Translations under genes and position numbers: made by a program | In this document: piece by piece, positions 1 to 11,236 of the stretch | Numbering within the stretch: the first letter of the stretch is position 1 | How the letters are laid out: each line of letters opens with the position of its first letter | Notes under the pieces: generated by a model | Told to the model about the DNA's origin: nothing | The model's database searches: none | The model's input: the letters and a program-made list of their open reading frames with translations, nothing else | DNA from: Paragorgia papillata | Taxonomy: Eukaryota > Cnidaria > Anthozoa > Scleralcyonacea > Coralliidae | DNA: 64,000 bases | Assembly (NCBI GenBank): GCA_035771165.1 | Contig: JAWNZC010000303.1 | Location: 62,001-126,000 of the forward strand | Direction of reading: 5' to 3'

Positions 1-298
1 ATATGAACAACAACGACAACAATAACAACACACTGGGTGTGTGTGTGGGTCTGTGTGTCTGTCTGTCTGTGTGTCTGTCTGTCTGTCTGTCTGTCGGCTT
101 AAATTAAGCTTTTTCTGACTTAAATGATCTTATCTAACCTTCCTACGATGTGTTCATCATTTACACTTAAATTTGATAAGTAAAATACCCATAAAAATCG
201 GCCGCTTGGCTGAAACATTTACAGCAAATTAATAAGAAGCTTTTTAAAAAAGAAAGTAAAGCTTATATATATATATATTTTTTTTTTTGTTTTCCAGG

Positions 299-487
299 TT
301 GTTGTCCAGTAACTACCATTATTGGTCTCGTGGGCAGTGGAAAAACAATGGCTTTTAGAATTTAGAGGACTTGGCCAAATTGATGGGACGCACTGCCATT
401 ATGTCGCAGGTGGCAGAATCGGCCATCAATTTGGCCTTGACTAAAAACACAGTCCCACTATTCTGGGACGATCACCAATTTTAGATG
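299..487 (+). pseudogene. Decayed copy of P-loop ATPase exon
   Basis: It starts after a good acceptor (TTTTCCAG) and follows the intact exon at 4229 closely. An insertion after the Walker A codons brings in TAG, and the sequence stops matching after the FWDD codons, where another TAG occurs. The 3' half of the exon and its donor are missing. It cannot encode the domain. Confidence 0.8.
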
Positions 488-784
488 GGTTAAGGAGTGG
501 TGGGTGTGAGTATTAATTTTGCCGACAAATGGCCGTGGTCATTGGGTGTGGTCATTCAAAAGTAATAAACCCACAATGTTTTTGGACATGTCATTAGGTG
601 ACATGAAAATTGTTTTCTGAACTATTTCTGTTTTTATAGTTAACAAAGATAAACCAGAAGGTTTTATCCCAGCATTGATGTCTCTTCTTGAACTGAATGG
701 TATCACATTTCAGTTGGAATTAATAAACATTCATGGGAGTGATTGAGAAGCCATTGTTTCTTGTAAGTTGTTCCCTATTGCTTA

Positions 785-936
785 CACTGCTTCTGTATAA
801 AACAACAGTTCAACAACAACAACAGCAGCAGCATCAGCAACAACAACAATAACAGCAGCAACATGCAACAACAGCAGGAGCAGCAACAATCAGTCCTGTA
901 TCTGTCTGCCTGTCTGTCTGGCTGTCTGTCTAGATT
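785..936 (+). repeat. CAA/CAG run followed by CTGT run (intronic)
   Basis: A CAACAG-rich stretch begins after a conserved lead-in (TTGCTTACACTGCTTCTG) and is followed by a short CTGT tetranucleotide run. The same composite appears at 1130-1352, 2612-2760, 3451-3602, 3796-4020, 5278-5473 and 5867-6278, and in part at 1-100. Polar-looking and CLSVCLSV frames here are translation artefacts of these repeats. Confidence 0.9.
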
Positions 937-1563
937 AACCAGAATTATTTCTGTTTTTAGTTGGCAAAGATAAACCAGAAGGCTGTATCCCAACATTGAC
1001 ATCTCTTCCTTGAAGTGAATGGTATTACATTTGTAAGGAACACTTTTGAGATGGAATTAATTAACATTCATTGGAAGTCATTGAGAAGGCTTTGTTTGTT
1101 GTAAGTTGTTGTCCATTGCTTACACTGCTTCTGTATAAAACAACAGTTCAACAACAACAACAGCAGCAGCAACAATATGAACAACAACGACAACAATAAC
1201 AACAACAGCAGCAGCAGCAATGACAACCGCAACAGAAGCAACGATAACAGCAGCAACAACACATGCAACAGCAACAATCAGTCGTGTATCTGTCTGTCTG
1301 TTTGCCTGTCTCTCTGTATGCCGGCCTGCCTATCTGTCTGTCAGTCTGTCTGTCGGCTTAAATTCAGCTTTTTCTGACTTAAATGATCTTATCTAACCTT
1401 CCTACGACGTGTTCATCATTTACACTTAAATTTGATAAGTAAAATGGCCATAAAAATTTGCTGCTCGGCTGAAACATTTACAGCAAATTAATAAGAAGCT
1501 TTTTAAAGAAGAAAGTAAAGCTTATATATATATTTTTTTTTTGTTGTTTTTTTTGTTTTTCAG

Positions 1564-1868
1564 GTTGTTGTCCAGTAACTACCATTATTGGTCCCGTGGG
1601 CAGTGGAAAAAACAATGGCTTTAGAGGTCTTGGCCAAATTGATGGGTCGCACTGCCATTATGTCGCAGGCGACAGAATCGGCCATCAATTTGGCCTTGAC
1701 CAAAAACACAGTCCCACTATTCTGGGATGATCCCCAATGTCAGATGGGATTTGATACTGTAGTGGTCAATGTCTTTAACCGAAATGGGTACCAAACCAGA
1801 GGAAATGGGTCGGAGAAACCCCAAACTTCGATTGTGGTAACAATGAACTTTCAAATTGTCGGCAAGAG
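1564..1868 (+). pseudogene. P-loop ATPase exon copy with a one-base frameshift
   Basis: This 305-nt copy has a pyrimidine-rich acceptor ending TTTTTCAG and a donor AG|GTAATT. It matches the exon at 4229-4532 almost exactly, but the A run in the Walker A Lys/Thr codons (about 1608-1613) has six A instead of five. That moves everything after GPVGSGK out of frame relative to the acceptor phase. The rest of the frame (MALEVLAKLMGR through FWDDP to IVGKR) is otherwise open. A sequencing or assembly error in the homopolymer is a possible alternative, in which case this would be a second usable exon. Confidence 0.7.
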
Positions 1869-2963
1869 GTAATTAACAGATTTTGTCTGTATTTATACCA
1901 TATCAAATTTTAGAAAAAATTAGAAAGGTAGACAGCATTTATCTAATGACCCAGTAGTTATATCATAATGCACAGGTCCATAGCAGTTTAAAATTATATT
2001 AATATTAGTAGAGGAAAATAAATTGAGGTATGGATCATGCTTGGCAGCATTGCTCAAAGCGGTTATAAAATAAAAACAAGACACCTGCTCAGGCATTCAC
2101 TCGGGCTACTGATTTCTGCAAATATTGGTGTAGGCTTTGCACATCTAGAAAACCTGAGGAACAGATAGCATATTAAGTGTTTCTTAAAAAATACACAACT
2201 CTCAGAAGCAATCATTATGCAGTGTAGTTATGTAGAACCACTCTGAAACTGTTTAATTGTACAGTTAGAGGCACAGAATAAAGATTAACCCAGGGCCGTC
2301 GCGAAGGGGGTTAAGCAGTGGGGGTGTGAGTATTAATTTTGCCGACAAATGGCCGTGGTCATTGGGTGTGGTCATTCAAAAGTAATAAACCCACAATATT
2401 TTTGGACATGTCATTAGGTGACATGAAAATTGTCTTCTTAATTATTACTGTTTTTAGTTGGCAAAGATAAACCAGAAGGCTGTATCCCAACATTGACATC
2501 TCTTCCTTGAAGTGAATGGTATTGCATTTGTAAGGAACACTTTGGAGATGGAATTAATGAAGATTCATTGGAAGTCATTGAGAAGGCTTTGTTTGTTGTA
2601 AGTTGCTTACACTGCTTCTGTATAAAACAACAGTTCAACAACAACAACAACAGCAGCAGCAACAATATGAACAACAACGACAACAATAACAACACACTGG
2701 GTGTGTGTGTGGGTCTGTGTGTCTGTCTGTCTGTGTGTCTGTCTGTCTGTCTGTCTGTCGGCTTAAATTAAGCTTTTTCTGACTTAAATGATCTTATCTA
2801 ACCTTCCTACGATGTGTTCATCATTTACACTTAAATTTGATAAGTAAAATACCCATAAAAATCGGCCGCTTGGCTGAAACATTTACAGCAAATTAATAAG
2901 AAGCTTTTTAAAAAAGAAAGTAAAGCTTATATATATATATATATATTTTTTTTTGTTTTCCAG

Positions 2964-3152
2964 GTTGTTGTCCAGTAACTACCATTATTGGTCTCGTGGG
3001 CAGTGGAAAAACAATGGCTTTTAGAATTTAGAGGACTTGGCCAAATTGATGGGACGCACTGCCATTATGTCGCAGGTGGCAGAATCGGCCATCAATTTGG
3101 CCTTGACTAAAAACACAGTCCCACTATTCTGGGACGATCACCAATTTTAGAT
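2964..3152 (+). pseudogene. Second decayed copy of P-loop ATPase exon
   Basis: Duplicate of the decayed exon at 299-487, carrying the same insertion with TAG and the same loss of the 3' half. The defect therefore predates the 2,666-bp tandem duplication. Confidence 0.8.
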
Positions 3153-4228
3153 GGGTTAAGGAGTGGTGGGTGTGAGTATTAATTTTGCCGACAAATGGCC
3201 GTGGTCATTGGGTGTGGTCATTCAAAAGTAATAAACCCACAATGTTTTTGGACATGTCATTAGGTGACATGAAAATTGTTTTCTGAACTATTTCTGTTTT
3301 TATAGTTAACAAAGATAAACCAGAAGGTTTTATCCCAGCATTGATGTCTCTTCTTGAACTGAATGGTATCACATTTCAGTTGGAATTAATAAACATTCAT
3401 GGGAGTGATTGAGAAGCCATTGTTTCTTGTAAGTTGTTCCCTATTGCTTACACTGCTTCTGTATAAAACAACAGTTCAACAACAACAACAGCAGCAGCAT
3501 CAGCAACAACAACAATAACAGCAGCAACATGCAACAACAGCAGGAGCAGCAACAATCAGTCCTGTATCTGTCTGCCTGTCTGTCTGGCTGTCTGTCTAGA
3601 TTAACCAGAATTATTTCTGTTTTTAGTTGGCAAAGATAAACCAGAAGGCTGTATCCCAACATTGACATCTCTTCCTTGAAGTGAATGGTATTACATTTGT
3701 AAGGAACACTTTTGAGATGGAATTAATTAACATTCATTGGAAGTCATTGAGAAGGCTTTGTTTGTTGTAAGTTGTTGTCCATTGCTTACACTGCTTCTGT
3801 ATAAAACAACAGTTCAACAACAACAACAGCAGCAGCAACAATATGAACAACAACGACAACAATAACAACAACAGCAGCAGCAGCAATGACAACCGCAACA
3901 GAAGCAACGATAACAGCAGCAACAACACATGCAACAGCAACAATCAGTCGTGTATCTGTCTGTCTGTTTGCCTGTCTCTCTGTATGCCGGCCTGCCTATC
4001 TGTCTGTCAGTCTGTCTGTCGGCTTAAATTCAGCTTTTTCTGACTTAAATGATCTTATCTAACCTTCCTACGACGTGTTCATCATTTACACTTAAATTTG
4101 ATAAGTAAAATGGCCATAAAAATTTGCTGCTCGGCTGAAACATTTACAGCAAATTAATAAGAAGCTTTTTAAAGAAGAAAGTAAAGCTTATATATATATT
4201 TTTTTTTGTTGTTTTTTTTGTTTTTCAG

Positions 4229-4532
4229 GTTGTTGTCCAGTAACTACCATTATTGGTCCCGTGGGCAGTGGAAAAACAATGGCTTTAGAGGTCTTGGCCA
4301 AATTGATGGGTCGCACTGCCATTATGTCGCAGGCGACAGAATCGGCCATCAATTTGGCCTTGACCAAAAACACAGTCCCACTATTCTGGGATGATCCCCA
4401 ATGTCAGATGGGATTTGATACTGTAGTGGTCAATGTCTTTAACCGAAATGGGTACCAAACCAGAGGACATGGGTCGGAGAAACCCCAAACTTCAATTGTG
4501 GTAACAATGAACTTTCAAATTGTCGGCAAGAG
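4229..4532 (+). CDS. Intact exon of a P-loop ATPase (SF3/DUF927-like helicase core)
   Basis: A 304-nt internal exon with acceptor TTTTTCAG and donor AG|GTAATT. It starts with GT, completing a codon split with an upstream exon outside the window, and ends with AG, which is completed by the A at 7774. The open frame has Walker A GPVGSGKT about ten codons in, a hydrophobic strand ending FWDDP as a Walker B candidate, and TSIVVTMNF, whose Asn suits a sensor-1 position. This order fits AAA+/superfamily 3 helicase-like ATPases; DUF927-type proteins are my closest recollection, not a verified match. Such proteins hydrolyse ATP, but the substrate is unknown. Unequal entry and exit phases mean only one copy of this exon can be used per transcript without shifting the frame. 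Confidence 0.72.
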
Positions 4533-5365
4533 GTAATTAACAGATTTTGTCTGTATTTATACCATATCAAATTTTAGAAAAAATTAGAAAGGTAGACAGC
4601 ATTTATCTAATGACCCAGTAGTTATATCATAATGCACAGGTCCATAGCAGTTTAAAATTATATTAATATTAGTAGAGGAAAATAAATTGAGGTATGGATC
4701 ATGCTTGGCAGCATTGCTCAAAGCGGTTATAAAATAAAAACAAGACGCCTGCTCAGGCATTCACTTGGGCTACTGATTTCTGCAAATATTGGTGTAGGCT
4801 TTGCACATCTAGAAAATCTGAGGAACAGATAGCATATTAAGTGTTTCTTAAAAAATACACAACTCTCAGAAGCAATCATTATGCAGTGTAGTTATGTAGA
4901 ACCACTCTGAAACTGTTTAATTGTACAGTTAGAGGCACAGAATAAAGATTAACCCAGGGCCGTCGCGAAGGGGGTTAAGCAGTGGGGGTGTGAGTATTAA
5001 TTTTGCCGACAAATGGCCGTGGTCATTGGGTGTGGTCATTCAAAAGTAATAAACCCACAATGTTTTTGGACATGTCATTAGGTGACATGAAAATTGTCTT
5101 CTGAATTATTTCTGTTTTTATTTAAAAAAGATAAACCAGAAGGTTTTATCCCAGCATTGATGTCTCTTCTTGAACTGAATGGTATCGCATTCATCAGGAA
5201 CACTTTTCAGATGGAATTATTAAACATTCATGGAAGTCAATGAGAAGCCATTGTTTCTTGTAAGATATTCTCTATTGCTTACACTGCTTGTGTATAAAAC
5301 AACAGTTCAACAACAATAACAGCAGCAACATGCAACAACAGCAGGAGCAGCAACAATCAGTCCTG

Positions 5366-5371
5366 TATGTA

Positions 5372-5420
<49 letters not shown>

Positions 5421-5473
5421 GTCTGTCTGTCTGTCTGTCTCTGTCTGTCTGTCTCTGTCTGTCTGTCTGTCTT
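5366..5473 (+). repeat. CTGT microsatellite
   Basis: About 25 tetranucleotide units with a few CTCTGT interruptions. It lies in the diverged third half-unit of the ATPase exon duplication. Confidence 0.95.
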
Positions 5474-5574
5474 GTATTATTGTATATAGCTGCATATTGT
5501 ATTTTACATTTTTATGTAATTAGTTATTCTTCATGTACGGCTTTCATGTAAAGAAGTTTTTAACTTATGAAACT

Positions 5575-5695
5575 ACCGTATCTAAATAAAGTGAATCAAT
5601 CTGTCTGTCTGCTGGTCTGTTTGTTTGCTTGCCTGTCTGTCTGCCTGTCTGTCTGTCTGTCTGGCTGGCTAGATTAACCAAAATTATTTCTGTTT
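5575..5695 (+). repeat. Interrupted CTGT microsatellite
   Basis: Imperfect CTGT, CTGC and CTGG units follow an AAATAAAG motif. The array ends in the conserved intron segment that continues TTATTTCTGTTTTTAG. Confidence 0.8.
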
Positions 5696-6022
5696 TTAGT
5701 TGGCAAAGATAAACCAGAAGGCTGTATCCCAACATTGACATCTCTTCCTTGAAGTGAATGGTATTGCATTTGTAAGGAACACTTTTGAGATGGAATTAAT
5801 AAAGATTCATTGGAAGTCATTGAGAAGGCTTTGTTTGTTGTAAGTTGTTCTCCATTGCTTACACTGCTTCTGTATAAAACAACAGTTCAACAACAACAGC
5901 AGCAGCAACAATATGAACAGCAACGATAACAATAACAACAGCAGTTCAGCAACAACAACAACAGCAACAGAAGCAAAAATAACAGCAGCAACTTGCAACA
6001 GCAGCAGCAGCAGCAACAATCA

Positions 6023-6278
<256 letters not shown>

Positions 6279-6279
6279 T

Positions 6280-6480
6280 AAATTCAGCTTTTTCTGACTT
6301 AAATGATCGTATCTAACCTTCCTACGACGTGTTCATCATTTACACTTAAATTTGATAAGTAAAATGCCCATAAAAATTGGCTGCTCGGCTGAAACATTTA
6401 CAGCAAATTAATAAGAAGCTTTTTAAAAAAGAAAGTAAAGCTTATATATATATATAGTTTTTGGACATGTCATTAGGTGA
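6280..6480 (+). other. Third exon-duplication half-unit with the exon deleted
   Basis: The intron sequence that precedes the ATPase exon in every other half-unit (CATTTACAGCAAATTAATAAG and onwards) is present as far as the AT run at about 6447-6456. It then jumps directly into the sequence that lies downstream of the exon elsewhere (GGACATGTCATTAGGTGAC). The acceptor and the whole exon are missing. Confidence 0.8.
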
Positions 6481-6714
6481 CATGAAAATTGTCTTATTTT
6501 AAAACGACCAAACTACCAGAAACTCCAGGAAAGATGGAACTATAGTTATATTGGCTTCAAGGGAGTCAATGAAGACCGTGGGGCTCCACTACTACAAAAG
6601 AATAGCCTACTCTGACTACTCTTTCTGTAGTTTTGACCTCGTTTAAGTTTCAATCAGTTCTTCAAAAAATACAGTCTAACATAGTAATATAATAAGGTTA
6701 GTGTACCGCTGAAC

Positions 6715-6798
6715 CATGGAATGTTAATTGTTTAGGTCTAACGTTTAGAGTGAAGGGCCTTCACTCGAAGCGTTAGACATCTACGACTACATTCCATG
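6715..6798. mobile_element. Small foldback element
   Basis: Inverted termini CATGGAATGT (6715-6724) and ACATTCCATG (6789-6798) enclose a 43-bp imperfect palindrome at 6736-6778 that begins GTCTAACG and ends CGTTAGAC. It can fold into one long hairpin. No target duplication is obvious. Confidence 0.6.
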
Positions 6799-6949
6799 TT
6801 CCAGAAAACAAAATGGTGGCACATTTCATTATCGACGACAGAGGAGACACTGTAATGATTTATTTAACGTCGTAAGCACAGGATGTGGTCGCCCAATCAT
6901 CCGAGCCAGAGGCTCATGTTAAAGTGCACAACATAAGCTAAGACCTAAG

Positions 6950-7195
6950 TGTTGATTTTACGGAGGGAGGAAAACCGCAGAAGCCTGCGAAAAACCCTCG
7001 AAGCACAGGAGAGACCAACTAAACTCTACTCACATGAAATTCAAGTTCGAGAACAGGGTTATTCCCAGATGGTCACCCATCCAAGTACTAACCCCATCCA
7101 ACTGGGCTTAACTACAGCGGTGAGAGGCAGCGCCCTAACAGCACACGCCACCCGTGCTTCTTCTACGAGAATAAAGCGACACCCTGGATAAAAGC
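6950..7195 (-). mobile_element. 5S-rRNA-like SINE-type element
   Basis: On the minus strand, about 7055-7125 reads GTTAAGCCCAG, then GGTTAGTACTTGGATGGG, then TGACCATCTGGGAATA. These correspond to the internal control region (box A and box C) of metazoan 5S rRNA. The 5' part of 5S is not recognisable and the flank (AAAACCCTCGAAGCACAGG) is unrelated to 5S. A 5S-derived SINE or dispersed 5S pseudogene is more likely than a working 5S gene. Confidence 0.6.
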
Positions 7196-7199
7196 AAGT

Positions 7200-7773
7200 A
7201 GCAACGATAATCTTTAAGGTAGCAAAAAGTGTAACTATAGAACTATAGTTCCTCACACCTCAATTCCTCTGCTGTATATCTCGTGATTACGGTGCTTTCG
7301 AATGGTAATTTGCAGTGTTGCTGAAAAAAGATTTGCCGACAAAAGTTTCATTTGCCGACAGCAGTTTTGCTGGGGGGGGGGGTACACACCCCACGCCTGA
7401 GTAATAATCACTACTTAATTAGTATGTTTGTGAAATTTCAGAATGTTTTAAAGCAAACCTGTTCCAACGAGTCAGCTCACCACATGAGGTCATGTGTCAC
7501 TGCAGAAATTGACCTGACTGAGTTCGATATTTTAATATTATTTTATAAGAAGACACTAATATAGTTTATTTGTGACTATCAAAAAACAAAAATAATCATG
7601 TAGCAAAAATAATGAACATATTATGAAGAATGCAAAAGTGTTCACAGTCAAGTTATACAAATATTAAACTGAATGTGTGAGCAAAATTAAATTATATTTT
7701 ATCTGAAGGATAACACCATGAGTAATATATTCTGAGGTTTATCAACATAGTAAAATATACTTTTATCTCCTAG
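7200..7773. other. Intron sequence, no gene seen
   Basis: It lies just upstream of the ATPase exon at 7774. It contains a poly-G run at about 7371-7381, two nearby TTTGCCGACA words, and otherwise AT-rich single-copy-looking sequence. Confidence 0.6.
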
Positions 7774-8023
7774 ATCATTTGAAAGGACCTTGCCCGTGGT
7801 TTTCAACCAAATCAACGACTGCGAGGCTAACGATTCCCTGGTGAGACGCGGGAATGTTTTCAGCCTCGCAACAACGCAATGCCTGCAGAATATTATCATT
7901 ATGGGCGATGCCTTGACAATGGAGAACGTGGAACGGAACCAGGAACTTTTTAGCCGTCGCCTCAGTCGTTGGTCGAGGTGGTTGTGCCAGTTGTATGGGG
8001 TGCAAAGATTATTTGCCAATCAG
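7774..8023 (+). CDS. Next exon of the P-loop ATPase gene
   Basis: A 250-nt exon between acceptor TTTTATCTCCTAG and donor CAG|GTATGA. Its first base completes the AG left by the exon at 4229-4532 to give an Arg codon, so the protein reads on from IVGKR into SFERTLPVVFNQIND with no break. It then has a charged, probably helical stretch including ELFSRRLSRWSRW and ends on a whole codon. The matching splice phase and uninterrupted frame are the main evidence that both exons belong to one gene. No further downstream exon was recognised, so the gene is incomplete at both ends here. Confidence 0.68.
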
Positions 8024-8127
8024 GTATGAATTAATACTAGAAATATGTTAACACAGCAACCCCTGGCCCTCTTTTACACGAACTTTTGTAAATATCCCTC
8101 TGATTAAAAAGAATTAGGTTTAACGTC

Positions 8128-8626
8128 TTTAAAGGGCATATGACTCGAAAATTAAGTTTGTCTTATTGAAAAGAACATTTAAAACGATAAAATAACATCT
8201 TTTGCAGTTTTTGGTTTCCTTGCTTCGTTTTTGAGATATTCCAGCTTGTTTGATATGCAAATGACACAACTTTTTACGTCACATGTGCATAATGAGTTAC
8301 CAGAAAAGGTTACATATCTCTGCTATTATGAAAACATGGGCTTAACTCAAAGGAAGCATGTGCGTGTTTCTACCCACAACACCAAACATGTAGAATTCCA
8401 AGTGATTTCGTTTCACAATAGCAAAGATATGTAACCTTCTCTCGGTAACTCATAATACTCATTATGCATGTGTGACGTAGAAAGTTGTGTCATTTGCATA
8501 TCAAACAAACTGGAATATCTCAAAAACGAAGCAAGGAAACCAAAAACTGCAAAAGATGTTATTTTATCATTTTAAATGTTCTTTTCAATAAGACAAACTT
8601 AATTTTCGAGTCATATGCCCTTTAAA
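8128..8626. mobile_element. 0.5-kb foldback MITE
   Basis: The left arm (8128-8335) is matched by its reverse complement at 8410-8626 with few mismatches, around a loop of about 75 nt. Both termini read TTTAAAGGGCATATGACTCG outward-in. TTAA sits at each end and could be a TTAA-type target duplication. No transposase is encoded, so it would need an enzyme supplied elsewhere. It lies in the intron after the ATPase exon. Confidence 0.85.
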
Positions 8627-9238
8627 TGCAAACCCCTTCACGCTCTTTTTCATTGGGAGCCTGGACAGCAAAATATAGTTTTAAACTAAGCGAGAAGAAG
8701 CAAATGTAAATTTTTTATTTACCTACACAGATAATTGTTCCTTAAAATTGTCAAAATTGCTGAATTAGTGCCAAATTTCGAAATAGTTGCTTGCAGTTAC
8801 AAACGTTACCAGTTCTTTTGCTTTCTGTTTATAGGTTCTGCCCTAGTTTGTTTGTACTTGTAACTCAAACTGTACTTTCTCTTGTTTTTAGGTTTGTTTG
8901 TTTTGGATGAGGAAGTTACTATTTTTGTAAATAATTTTAAAGGCTGAGAATGTATTTGTTTTTGTCTTGATTCTAGTTAGTTCTAGGAAAAAAATTTCCT
9001 AAAAAGAAATGGTTAAGTATGAGAAAAGTCACTGTGTTTGGGACCGCAGTAATTGGCATTAAGCTGTTGTGGGCACCCTGCCACGTAATTGTAAATTTGT
9101 TATTGTGATTTAATTGTAAATTTACTTATTTTTTATTTTATTATTATTAACTTTACTGAAATCTAATTACTTAAAGCACACTCACTCACACAATACACCT
9201 ATGTACTTATTATCTATAGTATACCAATGTGGCAAAAC
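8627..9238. other. AT-rich sequence, no gene seen
   Basis: No open frame, RNA gene or repeat array recognised. At 8995-9035 there is a fragment (AAAAAGAAATGGTTAAGTA) of the SINE-like flank found again at 9415 and 12050. Confidence 0.5.
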
Positions 9239-9267
9239 GTAATAAATAAATAAATAAATAAATAAAA
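9239..9267 (+). repeat. AAAT microsatellite
   Basis: About seven AAAT units directly in front of a tRNA-like SINE unit. It may be the A-rich tail of an adjoining element. Confidence 0.9.
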
Positions 9268-9283
9268 AAGATCAGTAAACTTC

Positions 9284-9366
9284 AGGCAAGGACATGTTAG
9301 TGTAGTGGTTAAGTCACTGTGCTTGTGTGCGACACACCCTTGGTCCGAATCGCAGTCTGGTTGAAA
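9284..9366 (+). mobile_element. tRNA-like SINE unit 1
   Basis: A-box-like TTAGTGTAGTGG (9297-9308) and B-box-like TGGTCCGAATCGC (9341-9353) are spaced as in a tRNA promoter, but no full cloverleaf forms. Two near-copies follow at 9459 and 12090 with shared flanks, which is what a tRNA-derived SINE would show. Confidence 0.65.
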
Positions 9367-9458
9367 AAGACGTGTTTGATATAATTGAGGGTGGTTAAGT
9401 TTAAAAAACAATTCCCAAAAAGAAATGGTTAAGTACGAGAAAAGATGAAGTAGACTTC

Positions 9459-9545
9459 AGGCAAGGACGTGTTAGTGTAGTGGGTAAGTCACTGTGTTTG
9501 TGTGCGACACACCCTTGGTTCAAATCGCGCTCTGGTCGAAAAAGA
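9459..9545 (+). mobile_element. tRNA-like SINE unit 2
   Basis: Close copy of the unit at 9284, with B box GGTTCAAATCGC nearer to the pol III consensus. The intervening segment (AAAAAGAAATGGTTAAGTAC, then GAGAAAAGAT) is shared with the unit at 12090, so it belongs to the element. Confidence 0.65.
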
Positions 9546-9589
9546 ACAGATGCCCGCTAGGTGTTAACTCGGGCTACTTTATGGGCTAT

Positions 9590-10900
9590 TAAATTGTCAA
9601 CACCATAAGAAAACAGAAACCGAGGTGAAACGTAGACTCATGTTACCACAGGTAGCCCAGGTAAATATATACAGAACAACAGTTTTATCAATTTTTTATA
9701 TTATTTATTAACAACTGAAATGAATATTGTTGCTATTGTACTTTTCTCGAAATTGTTTATGCTGAGTAATTTGTATGTGTAGACCAACAGTCCACAAACT
9801 TTTTGGCTGATGACCCACTGCACAATTTCAAGCATTGTGCCATGACCCACTGAATACAGGATTTAGCTGACCTAGTGTATATAAGGCTTTTGATTTCATG
9901 ATAAATTTAGTACATTATTTGTTGTACATATGTAACTATAATTACATGAACTTGTGAAAGTAGTGAACAAAAAATACTTCTGCATTTGGGGATTTCATGT
10001 CTACTAACAATGGGTAACAGACAACTGGGTTAAACTGATCAATATTTGTTGGCAAATCATGCTGGAAAACTATAAGATGAATTGTTTGACTTCTGACAAA
10101 ATGCTGTGAAAATGTTTTGTGCCCTGCTTTTGGGTTGTGAGTATGATTGTTCTATAGTATTGATATATGCATGATAACAATGTGACTCCACCAACATTCT
10201 GTGAACATGCAGACAGCTAGCTGTGACAGTAAATTTAACTTCCAGGTTTTTAGATTTATCTTCCAGAAATATATTTGAAACATCAGACTTTCCCAGCACT
10301 GATCATCACAGGTAGTGATTGTCCAAACCTGCAGGCTCTTGGCCTGGATCTACAGATTATAAAAAAAAATTAGCCAAAAAAGTACTGTATAAGAGAAAAT
10401 AGAGTGATGGTCCAAGATTTTCATGAGTATCAGCCAAAGTTCATGATGGTGGCAGATAAAAAGGGATTGCCCACTAATTCTAATTGGTATAAATACACAG
10501 GTGATTATAGAAAATCTTGTGTGATGATTGGTTGAGCTACCTCGGATTAATTAACAATTACCACCTACAGCGTTTATTCAAAATGGCCACCAGCTGGTTT
10601 GTCAATGACAGAAGAGGAAAGTAACAAACGCTGTAACTAAAAAATGAAAATGTGTATTTACTGTATACTAAAACAATTATTTGCCTCGGTGAATAATAAC
10701 CTCGATAATAATCTCGGTTATCAGTTATACACCGATATGAAAAGTGCTGGGTCCTGGCCCCTGGACTGGTGTCTTGTGTAGGAATCCATAATATGGTTTT
10801 GCCAAGATTTTTCTAGAACTATACTTTTGCCTCACTATTATGCTCAAAATCATGTTGACATATTGTGGACAACCCTAAGGGCCCAAGGCTCAAAATCTTG
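9590..10900. other. Unassigned AT-rich region
   Basis: No convincing coding exon. A minus-strand open stretch at 10057-10299 has no splice context that I trust. Positions 10475-10720 contain short inverted words (CAGCGTTTATT / AACAAACGCTG) and repeated CCTCGG or CTCGGT words that suggest a decayed MITE. Confidence 0.4.
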
Positions 10901-11236
10901 GAGTGATTTATAGTACTGTTTACATGAACAAATCCAAGCTATACAGTATAGTAATCACAATGTCAATTTTTAAGAGATTTGTTTTATTTGAGGCTACACA
11001 TGTACATGTACCCATGTCTATGTGGCTTTGGTTATTCAATGAGCTTAAGTTAATTGTGTTCAATAACCGATTTACCGACGGCGACGGATCTATTATATAA
11101 ACACGCAGGGCAAACTGCTCAAACAAAATGGTTTAAACATGGTATATCTATAAACTAAATTTAGACAACGGCTATCTAAGTACTGTAAACATCTTAAATA
11201 AAATAGTGTAGCAATGGAAATAACGAAACGGCTCAC

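Larger units (their letters stand above)
1..5101 (+). repeat. 2,666-bp tandem segmental duplication
   Basis: Positions 1-2435 recur almost base for base at 2667-5101. Landmarks such as the CAA/CAG runs, the CTGT runs, the decayed exon and the good exon all repeat at an offset of 2,666 bp, apart from small slippage in AT and A runs. The few differences mark a recent event. The left copy is cut by the window edge. Each unit itself holds two related half-units, one with a decayed exon and one with a better exon, so two rounds of duplication are implied. Confidence 0.9.

Noticed and set aside
6736..6778. Hammerhead-ribozyme-like hairpin (GTGAAGGGCCTTCACTCGAA)
   Set aside because: The stem-loop resembles the CTGANGA...GAAA layout found in some mobile elements, but CTGANGA is absent and the second core reads GAAGCG. 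Treated as a plain foldback.
7699..8019. Minus-strand frames opposite the ATPase exon
   Set aside because: Shadows of the plus-strand exon at 7774-8023, which has matching splice phases.
9213..9411. Minus-strand frame across the SINE units
   Set aside because: It spans the AAAT run and tRNA-like sequence; no coding evidence.
10057..10299. Minus-strand 80-codon frame as a transposase fragment
   Set aside because: No motif, splice site or repeat ends could be identified to support it.
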